Shown here piece by piece: positions 24,521-35,990 of a stretch of 64,000 nt of DNA. Both the position numbers and the translations under genes were made by a program. Source of the stretch: Deroplatys truncata (lineage: Eukaryota; Arthropoda; Insecta; Mantodea; Mantidae). The stretch is taken from contig CM060988.1 of NCBI GenBank assembly GCA_030765065.1, positions 176,865,065-176,929,064 on the forward strand, written 5' to 3'. Each line of letters starts with the position of its first letter. Positions within the stretch are counted from its first letter, which is position 1. The notes under the pieces are model-generated. The model was not told where the DNA came from. It worked only from the letters and a program-made list of their open reading frames with translations, and did no database searches.

Positions 24521-24618
24521 TTTCTAAAATGATTATTTTGGGGGGGATTCAGGTGGTCTCAAAACATAACTTTCAGTGAAATCTCGATTTTGGATGGAAT
24601 CAGTACTTCCCTACTTAA

Positions 24619-25121
24619 ACGAGCGGGATGGCTCAGCGATTTAGGGGGTCGGGGGTTCGATTCCCGGGGTCGACCTTCCTGACCCAGGGTTTTTTCGAGG
24701 GTTTTCCCGGTTCGCCAGGTGAATTCTGGAAATGATTCTCACATCCCTCGAATTTTCGGTCCCTCCGTTTTATCTCCATTCTCATTTCCCTTCATCTTCC
24801 ATCCGTTGGTCTCTTACAGGGTCGGAAGTGTCGGCGATGGTGTTTCGGTGCAGTGTGGCAGGGGAAAAGAATGCTCCTTGTGACTTTCTCCGTACGCTTT
24901 CGGCCGGGATATACGAACCCCTTTGAGAGGCATTAGACCCCCTGCGTCCCCGATCTGCCTGTCCAACAACCGGGGAGTCTCTATCTGGAAAACTTAGGGA
25001 CTCTGTCATACCTGTGCCGTCCGGCAGCCCGGTGTCTCCCCTCGCCTCATCCTTCCTCCCTTGGGCGCCCCCTTGTGGGGCGTAGGTACAATATCCCCTC
25101 CGTAGCCAATCCAGTCTAATC
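24619..25121 (+). mobile_element. tRNA-derived SINE with 10-bp target duplication
   Basis: A GC-rich block of 503 bp lies between two copies of CCCTACTTAA (24609-24618 and 25122-25131). The head reads GAGCGGGATGGCTCAGCGAT (A-box-like) and GGGGGTTCGATTCCCGGGG (B-box-like), as in a tRNA-derived pol III promoter. The flanking duplication belongs to the family B consensus, so the pre-insertion sequence is known. There is no clear A tail; the 3' end is CAATCCAGTCTAATC. The body has no coding capacity that I recognise. Confidence 0.85.
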
Positions 25122-25155
25122 CCCTACTTAATAAATGTAGTAGAAAAAGTAAAAA

Positions 25156-25904
25156 TGTTTTGCATTCACACGATTTTTCTACTCACCCTTCTACAAGCTG
25201 TCCATTCAAAATGTTATTCTCCTGTCTACTTCTTAGAGATAAACTTTCATTACACATTCACACTCGTGCGTATAAGAAAAATAGAGTAAGCTACAGCTCT
25301 TGTCAGATTTTTAAAAAGCTGGTCGCTATGCGCTAGCTTTATAATTCCCTGCTCTTCGTATGACCACAAAAAGAGTACAAAGAATAGCGATTTAACTGTT
25401 GAAGACAACGTATTTAAAAATTCAAACTAACAAAGAATATCTCGGAAACGGTTAGAACACATAAAAAAAACTATATAAACTGTGTGTTGTAACGAGAACT
25501 ACATTTTTATATAGAAAGGTTTTGTCTATCTCTTACGGTTTAACAGTTATACCTACAAATACCATTCAAAATGAAGAGAACTTCGCAAGCTATTTCCAGG
25601 AATTAAAAGATGCTCATTTTATTTTCCTGCAAATATCTTCAAAATAATTATTTTAATAAAAATCGTCTCATTTTTGAGGAAATAATGAAACATTTTTCAT
25701 ATTAAGGGTTGTTAGGGGTGGGAGATTTTCTTGAAAATTTCGTGTCGCATCACTGGAAGACGCACAAGCACACCTGTTGCTAAAAATAACTTGTTTTCGA
25801 TTCATGGAGCCTCAAAACGTGTATTTCTGTTGAAATCTCAATATCCAGGAATGCAGCAGGTACTTCCTATACTTGCTATAGGTAACTAGTAGAGAAATTA
25901 AAAT
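25156..25904 (+). mobile_element. Family B-like copy, tandem with previous
   Basis: It starts near GTTTTGCATTCACACGATTT and ends ACTAGTAGAGAAATTAAAA. It follows the previous copy head to tail and is quite diverged. Confidence 0.75.
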
Positions 25905-26659
25905 AGATATTATTCAGTATGGGAATAGGAGCTGAAACCGTCCTTATGTAGTGGCTATGGCGGAGATTTTCTCTGGAGTTGTTGCCAACGTAAAAACAAT
26001 GTGGCTAACGAGTTGTCGCGAAAAGTAAGAATACACGCTATCCTTAAACATTCGGGTAGTAACATAGGTCCTACACCTAAGCCCTGAAGTCGCGCCGCAA
26101 CTGCTCCACTCCTCAAATTAGAAAAAACTGCGTGAGATTCTCGTACCTTAGAAATGAAACTTTCTAGGTTCTAGCAATTGTTGATGATTTTATTATTTCA
26201 GAATTGCGAAATGGTTATGTGGAATTTGATTGAAGAAAATCTCTTAATTAAATGCAACATTTCTTTTATTTTTCAATTTCCATTGCTTCATAGTCTAAGA
26301 AAGAAATTATGGGTTTATGATAGCCAAAGTATTTATTCTCCCTCTCTTCTCAACTGCCGGTTGGAGTCGGAGAAGGTAGCCCATACCGTGCCTGAACAAG
26401 CTTCACTAAAAAAAATTTTTTCCTCGGCTACGCTTTGCGGCTTAAGGACCTCAATGTATTTTACGCCTTGCGGCTTAGGGCCAATGTTAGTAGCAGAAGC
26501 ACAAGTGCCTCGGGTGGGATGCGTCTTATCATTATCCACATACGGAATATTATCGAAAATACAAAGCGCATCGAGAAAGCAAGTTTCCCAATTGTGTTTC
26601 CTTTAAAGTAAACGTATTTAGGCAGGATAATTGCGCATGGGTAACAGATGTATGACGTA
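25905..26659. other. Unassigned DNA
   Basis: A 142-codon frame (26178-26606, plus) shows no recognisable domain. Two near-identical words, TACGCTTTGCGGCTTAAGG and TACGCCTTGCGGCTTAGGG, lie about 25 bp apart near 26435-26480. Confidence 0.45.
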
Positions 26660-27775
26660 TCAATCATATGCCGGCCGGACAGGTCACGCTTGGTGCCAGT
26701 AGCGCGGTAGCAGTGGCCTGAAATGGCGGCTCTTATTCGTTCTCCCGCCGCCTGCGAGGTTCGGTCAGTGATAAAGTTCCTTACTGCACAAAACGTAGCG
26801 CCGATCGAAATTCATCGTCAGCTCTGTCAGGTCTATGGGACTGAGCAAACAGATGGTGCGTCGCTGATGTAGACAGTTTTCCGAAGGTCGTTTAAGTGTC
26901 CATGATGAGCGCAGTGGGCGACCGTCCCTCATCAATGATGACCTTGTTGAGCTACTGCGGCAGCGCATCGTGGAGAACCATCGCTTCACGATTTCTGCAG
27001 ATATCGCGATCCTTGTTGCATGAAATTGTCCTTAAGCACCTGCTGTTCAGGAAATTGTGTGCCAGTTGGGTGCCGAAAAACCTGACACCCGAGCACAAAA
27101 CGAAAAGCTTAGGAGCAACACTGGCATTTCTACAGCGTTATCATGATAACGGTGACGAGTACGAAGGATCGTCACGGGGGGTGAAACGTGGGATTTCGCA
27201 CTTCACCCCGAAAACCAAGCAGCAGTCACTGCACTGGCGTCAGTGCACGGTGTTCTGGGACAGGAAGGGCATTCTGCTCATTAACTTACTGCCCAGAGGT
27301 GAAACAGCGAACGCTGACCGTTACTGTAAAACACTGCGGGAACGGTGCGCCATTCAAAACAAGAGGCGTGGAATGGTTACTGCATGTATTGTGCTGCTCC
27401 ACGACAACGCTCGTCCACATTTTCTGCAGTAGTTCGGCTGCAATCTCTTTGATCATCCTCCATACAATCCTGATCTTGCTCTCAGCGATTTCCATCTTTT
27501 CTTGCACTTCAAGAAATTCCTGTCCTCCGGTCAGCCCTTTGACAAAGACGAAAAGCTGAAGACGACGTCACACGCTGGTTCCACTCACAAACACAGACTT
27601 CTACGACACACGAATACAAAATTTGATCCCACGATATGACAAGTGTCTCAATTCTTCTGGTGACTATGTCGAAAAATAGCCCAAACATTGCTGTACCTGT
27701 TGCCAATAAAGTTTTTCATCTATGTTTTCTTTGTTTTAAGAAAAATACGGAAACTTACTTTCTGGATGCGCCTCG
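26660..27775 (+). mobile_element. mariner-like element, left end missing
   Basis: The right end reads, reverse-complemented, CGAGGCGCATCCAGAAAGTA followed by AGTTTCC, a mariner-type terminal repeat next to TA at 27776-27777. No matching left repeat is visible before the transposase, so the left boundary given here is approximate. Confidence 0.75.
26723..27700 (+). pseudogene. mariner (DD34D) transposase, broken
   Basis: It starts at ATG 26723 with MAALIRSPAACEVRSVIKFL, a mariner N-terminus. After a frameshift, ISRSLLHEIV and FRKLCASWVPKNLTPEHK give the end of the second HTH and the linker. The first catalytic region is damaged: GVKRGISHFTPK stands where GDETW is expected. VFWDRKGILLINLLP and VLLHDNARPH (second Asp) are intact. 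After another frameshift, PPYNPDLALSDFHLF holds the third Asp. It cannot be active. Confidence 0.85.
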
Positions 27776-28719
27776 TAATATTAAAACGCAGAAAACGTTG
27801 CTATACCCTTAACCACGGCTGCAACATATGATTCTGTTTCAGTAAGCAAACAATATTTGGCTAAATTGTCATACTTTTGCTACATTAACTTACTCAAGCA
27901 AACGTTTTCTCCGCACGAAATTACAATAAATAATTCTTATTTAAATTCGTATTGAAATAAAGCGTCATTGCATAAATAATAACAACAATAACTTTGTTAC
28001 AGCAATTCTTATCCTGAACAGCAGGTGCGAAACAAAACTGGGTCTTCCAGCTGAGAGCATCAAACAAGCACTCATAGTAGGCACACCTTCCACTTCAAGC
28101 AATTTGACATTTGTGTTTTAACAATTCCTCGCCTCCCACGAATGAAAATGTCATGTCGCCTTGCAAGACAAAGCTCTCCTCCTTCAGCAGAATTTTTCAA
28201 TTATTAGCCGTTCGATATCCACTACCCTTGTGGGAAATAATAGGGCCCGACCTTCCTCTTTTCCTGATAAACGGGCTGTGACGTCATCGTGACGCAGCGA
28301 GTGCCCTTCTTCGGTTCTCTCCAGGGGTTTACAGTAATATTGAGATTTTCCTATTTTATCTTCTGGCCCAAATTGCCGCTACTCTTTAAGGTTGCGCTAC
28401 GGCAAGTAGACCATTCAAATGGGAGCTTTGTAATGGACTTTCCTTATTGCTCACGTATGACTACCATTAACATATTGAAATGTACCTCGAAATGTCAGTA
28501 CGATTATCGATTTTATACTTAGTGTTAAAGCTGTGTTCTAAGAAACAGAAGCTATTTTGAAGCTAGGAAAACGAGAGAGAAATGTACGCAAACTATTAAA
28601 CTAACAGATGCGTTCGTTTTGTGCAGGCTGTGGGACCTAGAGATTCCAGAAATTGTCTCCACTTGAAAAAAAAAATGAGAAAGAAAAAACGATATTGCAT
28701 ATTTTAGCTTTCTTTCAAG

Positions 28720-28756
<37 letters not shown>

Positions 28757-28834
28757 GTACCGAATTGTTGAACTTTTCCAAGTAGGGTGTTTACAAACTT
28801 ATTTTACATACATTTAGCACATCAAATTTGTATT
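27776..28834. other. Unassigned DNA
   Basis: No coding sequence or known element is seen. It contains a (TA)n microsatellite at 28722-28753. Confidence 0.5.
28722..28753. repeat. (TA)n microsatellite
   Basis: An uninterrupted run of about 16 TA units. Confidence 0.95.
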
Positions 28835-28915
28835 TCTCTATTGCCCACTTATATAGTGAAAGTATTGCAATTCAACCCAAAAATTCGGAGTCCGGATTCA
28901 CCGAAACTATGTATA
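28835..28915 (-). repeat. Family fragment, minus-strand 3' end
   Basis: It reads TTGCAATTCAACCCAAAAAT and on to GATTCACCGAAACTATGTAT, the reverse complement of the family 3' region. Only about 80 bp remain. Confidence 0.6.
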
Positions 28916-29333
28916 AAGTATAATGTCAGTTATAAATTTTAAAAGGGAGACTGCTAAAATAATGTATACATGAGAAAACGTAAAAGTGAATTTTTTATGG
29001 GACTGAAACGTAATTATTAGATTGTTACTCGAAACTAATTATGTATTATTTAATATAAGAAAGCAATAAAAGAAACAAACAAATATAAACACACTATACT
29101 ATTTAGAGTATTTCAAACTACATTCGTTTTTTCGTAGTACTTCAAACACCTTCTACCACTACTACTACATTCGTATTACAAACTAAAAAGAAAATCTCAT
29201 ATTATATTCGCATGACTTACTCCACCCTCTAATTGCTAACTAGTGGATATATAAATTATTCTTACGAAGTTTATTTTCCTATCTACTTCATTTTAATCGA
29301 GATAAACCTTTCCGGAAATAACTGCATTAAATA

Positions 29334-30621
29334 CAGGGTGATTTATGAAGAACGGACACATTTATTTCTTTAATTGTTTCAAAACGAGTTATGGTAGCGA
29401 AAACTTATTATACCTGAAATGCAGAGGAATTTTGAAAGATTATTTACCTCTATCCTGTATAAGGCACAACTTAACACATCATTCCATGTTACTGGCCACT
29501 CATTGGAGACTCTGTTGTCAATAGCTGGAATCTCTTGTGTAATGTGCTTCTGGTGACGTGTGGCATAAACCCTGTCTTAAGTAACCCCATAGAAAGAAGT
29601 CCGGCGATGTCAAATCCGGAGATCTCGGTGGCCACAGGTTCTTGGAAATTATCAGGTCGTCAAAGAAACTTACAATTAGTGCCATGGGTTCATTTGATGT
29701 ATGGCATGTAGCGCCGTCCAGCTGAAAATATCCTTCACTCACCTCTACATCGTCTAGCTGCTCAGCAAACTCAATGAAAATCCGTCGACACACTGCAGTG
29801 TTCACATTGTTTAAAAACAATTGGTCCCACTATTCTGTGTGCGGATATTGCGCACCAAATTCCGATTTTAACCGGGTGCATAGGTGCTTCATGAATAACA
29901 TGTGGATTTTCTCTGGCCCAATAGAATGAGTTATTTCAGTTCACATAGTCGGATAAATGGAACTATGCTTCATCTGTGAACCATGTGATGGACAATATGG
30001 CAGGATTTTGCACAATGAACACCTGAAACCAACGATAATAATTCAGTCGTCTATCCTTATCTGGTTCCTGTAACTGACGGACAACCGTAATCCTATACGG
30101 CTTTAGGCCTGCACTTTTCACAGCTTTCTGACACATTGAGTAGCTGTACTCTGTCTCCTGCGACAAACGTCTTAATGGTTTTTTGGGTCACTGATCCAGT
30201 CGTGCCCTTACGTCAACAACCGTGGGAAGCCTAGATGAACGAGTTTTGCCTTTTTCACTCACTAGAGATACAGTTGTCTCCAGTTTACCAGTCCCAGTAT
30301 TGTTTCTTTGGGGAGGATTCCGAGCACCAAACCCTTTGAGTAGCTGTAATTGAGTTCGTAACCCAGTACTGCTTTACAAGCAAGAGTCGTTCATTTAATG
30401 CGTACTCAATTTTCACGTTGACTAGAACAAAATCTCAAAAAACAGTTGCCGACAATAAAACTAAGAATTAGGAATAAAACATGAACATTTACGCATCTAG
30501 TGACAGGCATGCGAAATTCGAGAACATTCTGCTTAATTTGGTGCCAAAATTGGAGCATTGAGTGAATTTCGAACAGAATAATTAAAGAAAGAAATGTGTC
30601 AGTTCTTCATTCATCACCCTG
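29334..30621 (-). mobile_element. ITm (mariner-like, DDE_3 type) transposon, both ends present
   Basis: The left end reads CAGGGTGATTTATGAAGAAC. The right end, reverse-complemented, reads CAGGGTGATGAATGAAGAAC. The match continues through ACACATTT and TTTCTTTAATT, about 42 bp with few mismatches. Length is 1288 bp. TA precedes the left end, but CG follows the right end, so the target duplication is decayed. It is inserted in a family B copy. Confidence 0.85.
29500..30450 (-). pseudogene. ITm transposase of DDE_3 type, broken
   Basis: On the minus strand, MSQETEYSYSMCQKAVKSAG (30166 leftward) leads into VVRQLQEPDKDRRLNYYRWF and ends at ITWFTDEA, which holds the first Asp. After a break, the frame 29820-29518 carries YFQLDGATCHTSNEPMAL (second Asp) and LWPPRSPDLTSPDFFLWG (third Asp). 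I count 38 residues between the second and third. The N-terminal HTH part towards 30450 is poorly preserved. All three acidic residues survive, but frameshifts and stops separate the parts. Confidence 0.8.
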
Positions 30622-31236
30622 CGTTTCGTTATAGATACAAAGGGAATAACGGTAGTCAGATGTTTTAGACCTGGGCACTATACACTGGCCTTAAAATTCC
30701 ATACTCTTTCCATGCATACGCGAGAAACAACTGAAAATCGACGGGACTAGAACAGAAATTGAGCCATTAATAAGGGATATCTCGGAAATGACTGATGCCA
30801 TAAAAAAAATCATTTAAAATAAACTGTATTTTCTAAAGATATCTACGCTTTTTGTATTGTACGTTTTCGTCTATCACTTAACGTTTACTAGTTATACAAG
30901 ATTATACGAAATTCCTTCGGAATGAAGAGGACTTTGCAGGCTATTCACAGAAAATCAATTTTCTTTTACGAAAACGTAAATTTTGAAAAATTTTCCGTGT
31001 AAACAGTAGTACCGGATTGAGGAATTTTCTTGAAAGTTATTGAACTTAAATACCAAGTTTGGTATTTATCCGATTTTCCGTTTTTGAATTATGCTGTTCA
31101 TAGACACAGACCTGTCCTAGTAATGCTTTTTTAGGGTTCGGGACCCACAAAACATATACTTCCAGTGAAATTTCGACATCGAATGTTTGAATGGAACACT
31201 TCCCTTACTTACTATACGTAGTAGAGAAAGTAAAAA

Positions 31237-31864
31237 AACAATAAATTATTTAAGACTTTATATTTTCTACATTTAAACACTTATTATTAATTATATTATT
31301 AAAACCGTAAATTCAAAACTGTAAATATTACCATCAATCTTCAAAGAAAGTACACCGAAATTCTGAAAGAAAATGAAGGAAGACTTCATTGAAATGTTGC
31401 GCAAATACTGTATTCCGTATCCATTGACAATTGAATATTTTGTCAATATAGAAATTCAAGCAAATGCAGCGTGAATCCCTATCTCAATATAACACCATAT
31501 ATCGCGTGAAAACTGCTTTTCGCAAATCATCCAAGCAACATCATAAAGTATACAACTCCGCCGTGGAGACGACACTGTTTGCAAGCAAACTTTTTCAATC
31601 AGCACAGGGCAAGAGGGCGCCGGAAACAGAAAAACCAATGTATTTTCAATATAAAAAGTGCAGAGTCAGTGAATGGGAGTGATAGAGTAAACAGGGGTCC
31701 TTTCATAAGCACTGTATACTGCGTCCAGTCTCTTCCTTGGAGATTTCTTCCTAAAGGTGAAAACGGGACAGCAAAGGTTTCCTTAAAGGCGACTTACAAT
31801 GCTGCAAACACTTAGGTTAACAAAGTCCTTTGTTTAATTTCAAAAAGTTCTCGGCTTGGGATTA
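31237..31864. other. Unassigned DNA
   Basis: Overlapping short frames of 60-78 codons at 31456-31815 carry no recognisable motif. Confidence 0.45.
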
Positions 31865-32515
31865 CCTCGTAGGTAGAGTATTGCATTCCACCAAAATATT
31901 TGATATAAACATTTCACGGGAAATACATGTTTTGAGGCCCACCTGAATCCAAAAAGTCTGCATGTGTGTGACACTCAACTAAAAGTCGGAAAAATACTAA
32001 AAGTTCAGTATCTTCCAAGGTTACGACATGAAGATTTTTCAGGAAAATTCTCCCACCCAAAATTACCTTAAACAGGAATATATTTGGTTATTTTTTACTT
32101 TTTTATTTTCTTAAAAATGGCTCTAACGATTTTTATTAAAATACCAAATGTTTAAGATATCTACATGGCAAATAAAATGTACATCTTGAATTTTTTGGGA
32201 ATAACCTGTGTAGTCCTCTTCATTCTGAATGACTTTTGTATAATTGGTAAACCACAAGAGATAAGAAGTTTGCTACACAAACAAAGTAGGTATATTTATT
32301 TTAGAAACATTCCTATCACTGGTAAAATTTGTCATTACTTTCGTTATTTCTTTAAGTGCTGTCACTATTCAGTTGTCTCTTGAGATGTTTATGCAGAGAA
32401 CATGGCATTTCAAGACCAGCAAATACTCGTAGCGTCCAGGTTTTCAACATTTGACAATCGCTTATATCCTGTACCCTTCTTGTGCTTACAAGACAATACC
32501 TTCTACAAGCAATAT
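31865..32515 (-). repeat. Family B copy, minus strand, worn ends
   Basis: The left reads GTAGAGTATTGCATTCCACC. The block order is reversed through AATTGGTAAACCACAAGAGA. The element 5' end is worn away near 32515. Confidence 0.75.
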
Positions 32516-32527
32516 AAAAAAAAACTT

Positions 32528-32655
32528 AGGTGTTGAATTCACACGACTTTCTCAAACTATTCTAACAAAGGCTAATTCTTGTTAATCGAAATAAACTTAA
32601 TTGATTACACATTTCATTGTAGTAGAAGTAGAGTTAGCTAAAGCAATAGTCAGAT
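32528..32655 (+). repeat. Family B 5'-end fragment
   Basis: It reads GGTGTTGAATTCACACGACT and on to AAAGCAATAGTCAGATTTTT, then meets a minus-strand copy. Confidence 0.7.
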
Positions 32656-32672
32656 TTTTACTTTCTCTACTA

Positions 32673-33237
32673 CAGAGACAGCCAAAAGCTACAAACCGGC
32701 TGCGCGGTGTTTTTCCTGTCCGCGTCCTCGGCGCTCGTTGCCGTCTACCGCTATCATAGAAAGGCGCGGATGAAACCTCCCAACATTTTAAAACTACTTT
32801 TAAAGGCTTTACTTAACAACTTTATGAAAGTGTGTTTGAGGACAAAATTAGTAGAGATTTCCTCGGTCCCCCGACCTAACCCCCTGCGATTTCTATCTCT
32901 GGGAGTAACTTAAAACAAAGTGTACAAGACAAACCCACACACCCTGGAAGAATTAAAACAAAATATCCGCCAGGAAATTGCCAGCATTTCTCAACGTGAA
33001 CTACGGCGAGTGATGGATAGTTTCCTAAAGAGGTGCCAAAAATGTATGGACAACGACGGCGGCCAGTTTCAGCATCTCCTTTCGTAAAGTTGGTAAGTAA
33101 AGCCTTTAAAAGTAGTTTTAAAAATGTTGTATGGTTTCATCCGCGTCTTTCTATGATAGCGGCAGAAGGCAAAGAGCGCCAAGGACGCGGACAGGAAAAA
33201 CACCGCGCAGCCGGTTCGTAGTTTTTTTGGCTCTCTG
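32673..33237 (+). mobile_element. 565-bp transposon derivative with long inverted repeats
   Basis: The two ends are inverted repeats of about 155-165 bp. The left reads CAGAGACAGCCAAAAGCTAC and the right, reverse-complemented, CAGAGAGCCAAAAAAACTAC; both continue through AACCGGCTGCGCGGTGTTTT and GGCTTTACTTA. TA flanks both ends (32671-32672 and 33238-33239). Only the last part of a transposase lies between, so most of the internal sequence has been deleted. Confidence 0.85.
32866..33087 (+). pseudogene. C-terminal remnant of a DDE_3-type ITm transposase
   Basis: One frame gives PPDLTPCDFYLW (third catalytic Asp), a stop where G is expected, then LKQSVYKTNPHTLEELKQNI and ASISQRELRRVMDSFLKRC, ending at the TAA of 33085-33087. 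PDLTPCDFYLWG-type motifs belong to the same broad ITm group as the elements at 7993 and 55420. The HTH and the first two Asp are gone, so it depends on another element for movement. Confidence 0.75.
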
Positions 33238-33810
33238 TATGTATAGTAATAAGGGGAAGTAATGCATTCCAAACGAAAATTCGATACCAAGATTTCACCG
33301 GAAATTAATATTTTGAAGCCCCTGAATCCAAATAAAGCACTTTTTGAAATATGGCTGTGTGTTTGTGAACAGCATAACTCTAAAACGAAAAGTCGAATAA
33401 ATACCAAAGTTGGTATTTGAGTTTAGTACCTTCCAAGGATGCGAAACGAAGATTTTCAAGAAGATCGCCCCACCCCAACTACCCTTTACATGGAACACTT
33501 TTTGAAAACGTTGATTTTCTAAAAAAAATTGCTAAGGATTTTGATTAAAATAACATATATGAAATATATTTACATAACAAATAAATTGCATATATTTTAT
33601 TTTGTGGGAATAGCCTAGGAACTCCTCTTCATTCGAAAGGAGCTTTGTATAACTTGTAACGTTACGCGATAGACGAAAAAAAGTAGATCTTTAAAACACA
33701 CAATTTACTTAAAATAGTGTTTTTTGTGGTACATCAGATTTTTTAATAAGCGGCTCGTTATGCGATGGCTTTGAAATTCCGTTCTTTTTGCATGACAACG
33801 AGAAAAAAAA

Positions 33811-34628
33811 TCTGTGATACATTCACACGACATTCTCTAAACTCTATCGCTTATTAGTGGGTATACGAACTACTCTTGCTAAAGCTTATTTTTCTATCTA
33901 CATTTTAATCTAAATAAACCTTTGCAGAAACAGCTACATTACACATTTCGTTATAGATACAAAGGGAACAGCGATAGTCAAATGTTTAACAACTGGACGC
34001 TATATGCTGGCCTTAAAATTCCACAGTTTCCATGACATTGCGAGAAACAGCTGAAAATCGACAGGACTTGAAAAGAATGGCTAAGTATTGAACAATTCGA
34101 ACCATTAATGACGGATATCTTGGAAATGCTGTCATAAAAACGTTATTTGAAATAAATTATGTGGTTTATAAAGTTCTAGTAGCACATTTTCATCTATCGC
34201 TTAACGTTATACAAAATTTGTTCCGAAAGAAGCAGGCTATTTCAAGAAAATTTAAGATATGCATTTTACTTGTCATGTAAATATTATTAATATATGGTAC
34301 TTTAATCAAAATCGTTAGAGCCATTTTTTATAAAATAAAACTTTTAGAAAATTCTTCCATATAAAGGGTAGTTTTGGGGCGAGCAATTTTCTTCAAAAAT
34401 TTAATGTCGCATCTTTGGAAGGTGCTAACCACAAATACCAAATTTGAACTTTAATCTTGCTTTTCGTTTTTGGAGTTATGCTGTTTGCAGACACTCACAC
34501 ACACACAGAATTTTTTCTAAAAATACTTTTATTCAGAGGGCCTCAAAACATGTATTTCCGTTGAAATCTCGTATCGCATTTTTTGGGTGGAATGCAATAC
34601 CTTCTATACGTGATAGAGATAGTAAAAA
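33811..34628 (+). mobile_element. Family B copy, full length
   Basis: It starts TCTGTGATACATTCACACGA after an A8 tract and ends ATACGTGATAGAGATAGTAA followed by AAA. The microsatellite is short, at about 34494-34507. Confidence 0.85.
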
Positions 34629-34636
34629 TAGAACCT

Positions 34637-35345
34637 AACAGTGAGGCAGTATTTTTAACACTTAAATGATTTCAGTCAAATTATATAATATAAAATATAA
34701 TAACAGCCCGCCTTAAAGCAATATGTGTATAATATACTACATAAAAAGTGTATATGACAGTCATTGTATATGTTTATATTATTATGTACATGTTCAATAA
34801 TGTTATGCGAATGTATTACGTAATTTTATAATGTAGGAGCTGTGAGAATATAGGTCAAAAGTTGCTAACAATGAGGTAACCTTGAGGCAATAATGAAAGT
34901 AATAATGCTACTACGCGTCCTCGAGAAGTTAAATACGTATTCAGTGTGAGACGAAAATTCAATACGGCGAGAATATTATAAAGTTTACGTGTTTAAAAGT
35001 GCAATTAATTAAATAATCTCACAGCTCTCTATGTAAGTGAAGTGTTATTTAATCGTGTGAAGGCTTAATAAATGGAGTGAAGTAAAAATTATAATTTGTG
35101 TAAGCCTACATTCTTTAGCCGCGTCACTCCCTGCAAAGGGAAACATGTTTCTACAAATTAATACTGACGCAGCCGAGGCAAACATAAATAAATATAATAT
35201 TTAAAGAAAACATAAGAATACAAAGTTGATTCTTAAACATTGGGGCAAAGGCCACCGAAAAGTAAAGTTGGGGCGAAGCCTACCGGAACTTTGTACCATA
35301 CTTGGCTCCCCAACAGTCAAACTACAATACAACTCCTAAAATAAT
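34637..35345 (+). mobile_element. LTR-like dispersed repeat, copy 2 (uninterrupted)
   Basis: It aligns with 19332-20176 plus 21110-21196. It starts TGAGGCAGTATTTTTAACAC and passes AAACATTGGGGCAAAGGCCA (the spot where copy 1 carries family A). It ends near CTTGGCTCCCCAACAGTCAA. It is about 250 bp shorter than copy 1 in the middle. No internal coding region of an LTR retrotransposon lies beside it. Confidence 0.65.
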
Positions 35346-35872
35346 ACTATTTCAACGGGGACGAATGCTTTCTGGAGTTCAGTGGACAGACCACTCTACC
35401 AAGCAGACCTACTGTCGCTAGGTCACAATACGTCTCTTGAGACAGTGAAATTTCCGAACCATTGGCTCTCTTTTTCTCTTGATATTTTTGGGTTTCCGGT
35501 AGCTATCGTTTCGAGGCCATTAGGGTGAGGGGGAGTGCGGCGGAAGGGAGGAAAGAGAAGAAAGGGCCAGGGAAATGAAAATACATTTTACGTCCAAAGT
35601 TGAGCCGAGTTCGTGACTTTTCAGTTTAAAGACACGAGTAAATGTTGTTTTGTAAGGTGCAAGATATCCGGGCATTCAAAAAGATTGCAGTGACGTACTT
35701 GTTTTACTGCTCTTCAGTCCGTTGTTAAAAATTAGGTTTACGGTTTTGTTTGTCAAGCCCTGCAACCGTGAACAGCATGCATGGCGGGGAATAAACTACT
35801 TGCTGACGTTCGACCGGGTGACAAACATCTAAAACAGGTCAGGCATGTATTACTCACCAAATTAGTTACTAT
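35346..35872. other. Unassigned DNA
   Basis: No recognisable feature. A purine-rich patch (GGGTGAGGGGGAGTGCGG and neighbours) lies at 35523-35575. Confidence 0.5.
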
Positions 35873-35990
35873 TTTTACTTTCTATAGTAAGTAGAGGACG
35901 TAGATAATGAATTCCATCCAAAAATTCGATACCGACATTTCAGCGAAAATACACGTTTCGAGGTCCCCCGATTAATGAAAGCCGTTTTAG
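35873..35990 (-). repeat. Family fragment, minus-strand 3' end
   Basis: It reads TTTTTACTTTCTATAGTAAG and on to CACGTTTCGAGGTCCCCCG; about 115 bp are preserved. Confidence 0.7.

Larger units (their letters stand above)
23905..25155 (+). mobile_element. Family B copy interrupted by a SINE
   Basis: It starts TCTGATGTTACATTCACATG. It carries a (CT)n(CA)n tract at 24464-24519 in place of the usual CA tract. It reaches CCCTACTTAA at 24609-24618, where a SINE intervenes, then finishes CCCTACTTAATAAATGTAGT and AGAAAAAGTAAAA. Confidence 0.85.
29195..31236 (+). mobile_element. Family B copy interrupted by an ITm transposon
   Basis: The 5' part runs 29195-29333. The family resumes at 30622 (TTTCGTTATAGATACAAAGG) and ends ACGTAGTAGAGAAAGTAAAA at 31236. 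Without the insert it would be about 750 bp. Confidence 0.85.
32657..33755 (-). mobile_element. Family copy, minus strand, split by a deletion-derivative transposon
   Basis: The left edge reads TTACTTTCTCTACTA up to 32672. After the insert, GTATGTATAGTAATAAGGGG carries on through the family to about 33755. Confidence 0.85.

Noticed and set aside
26178-26606. 142-codon ORF as a host gene
   Set aside because: The composition is not protein-like, it overlaps equally long frames on the other strand, and no domain is visible.
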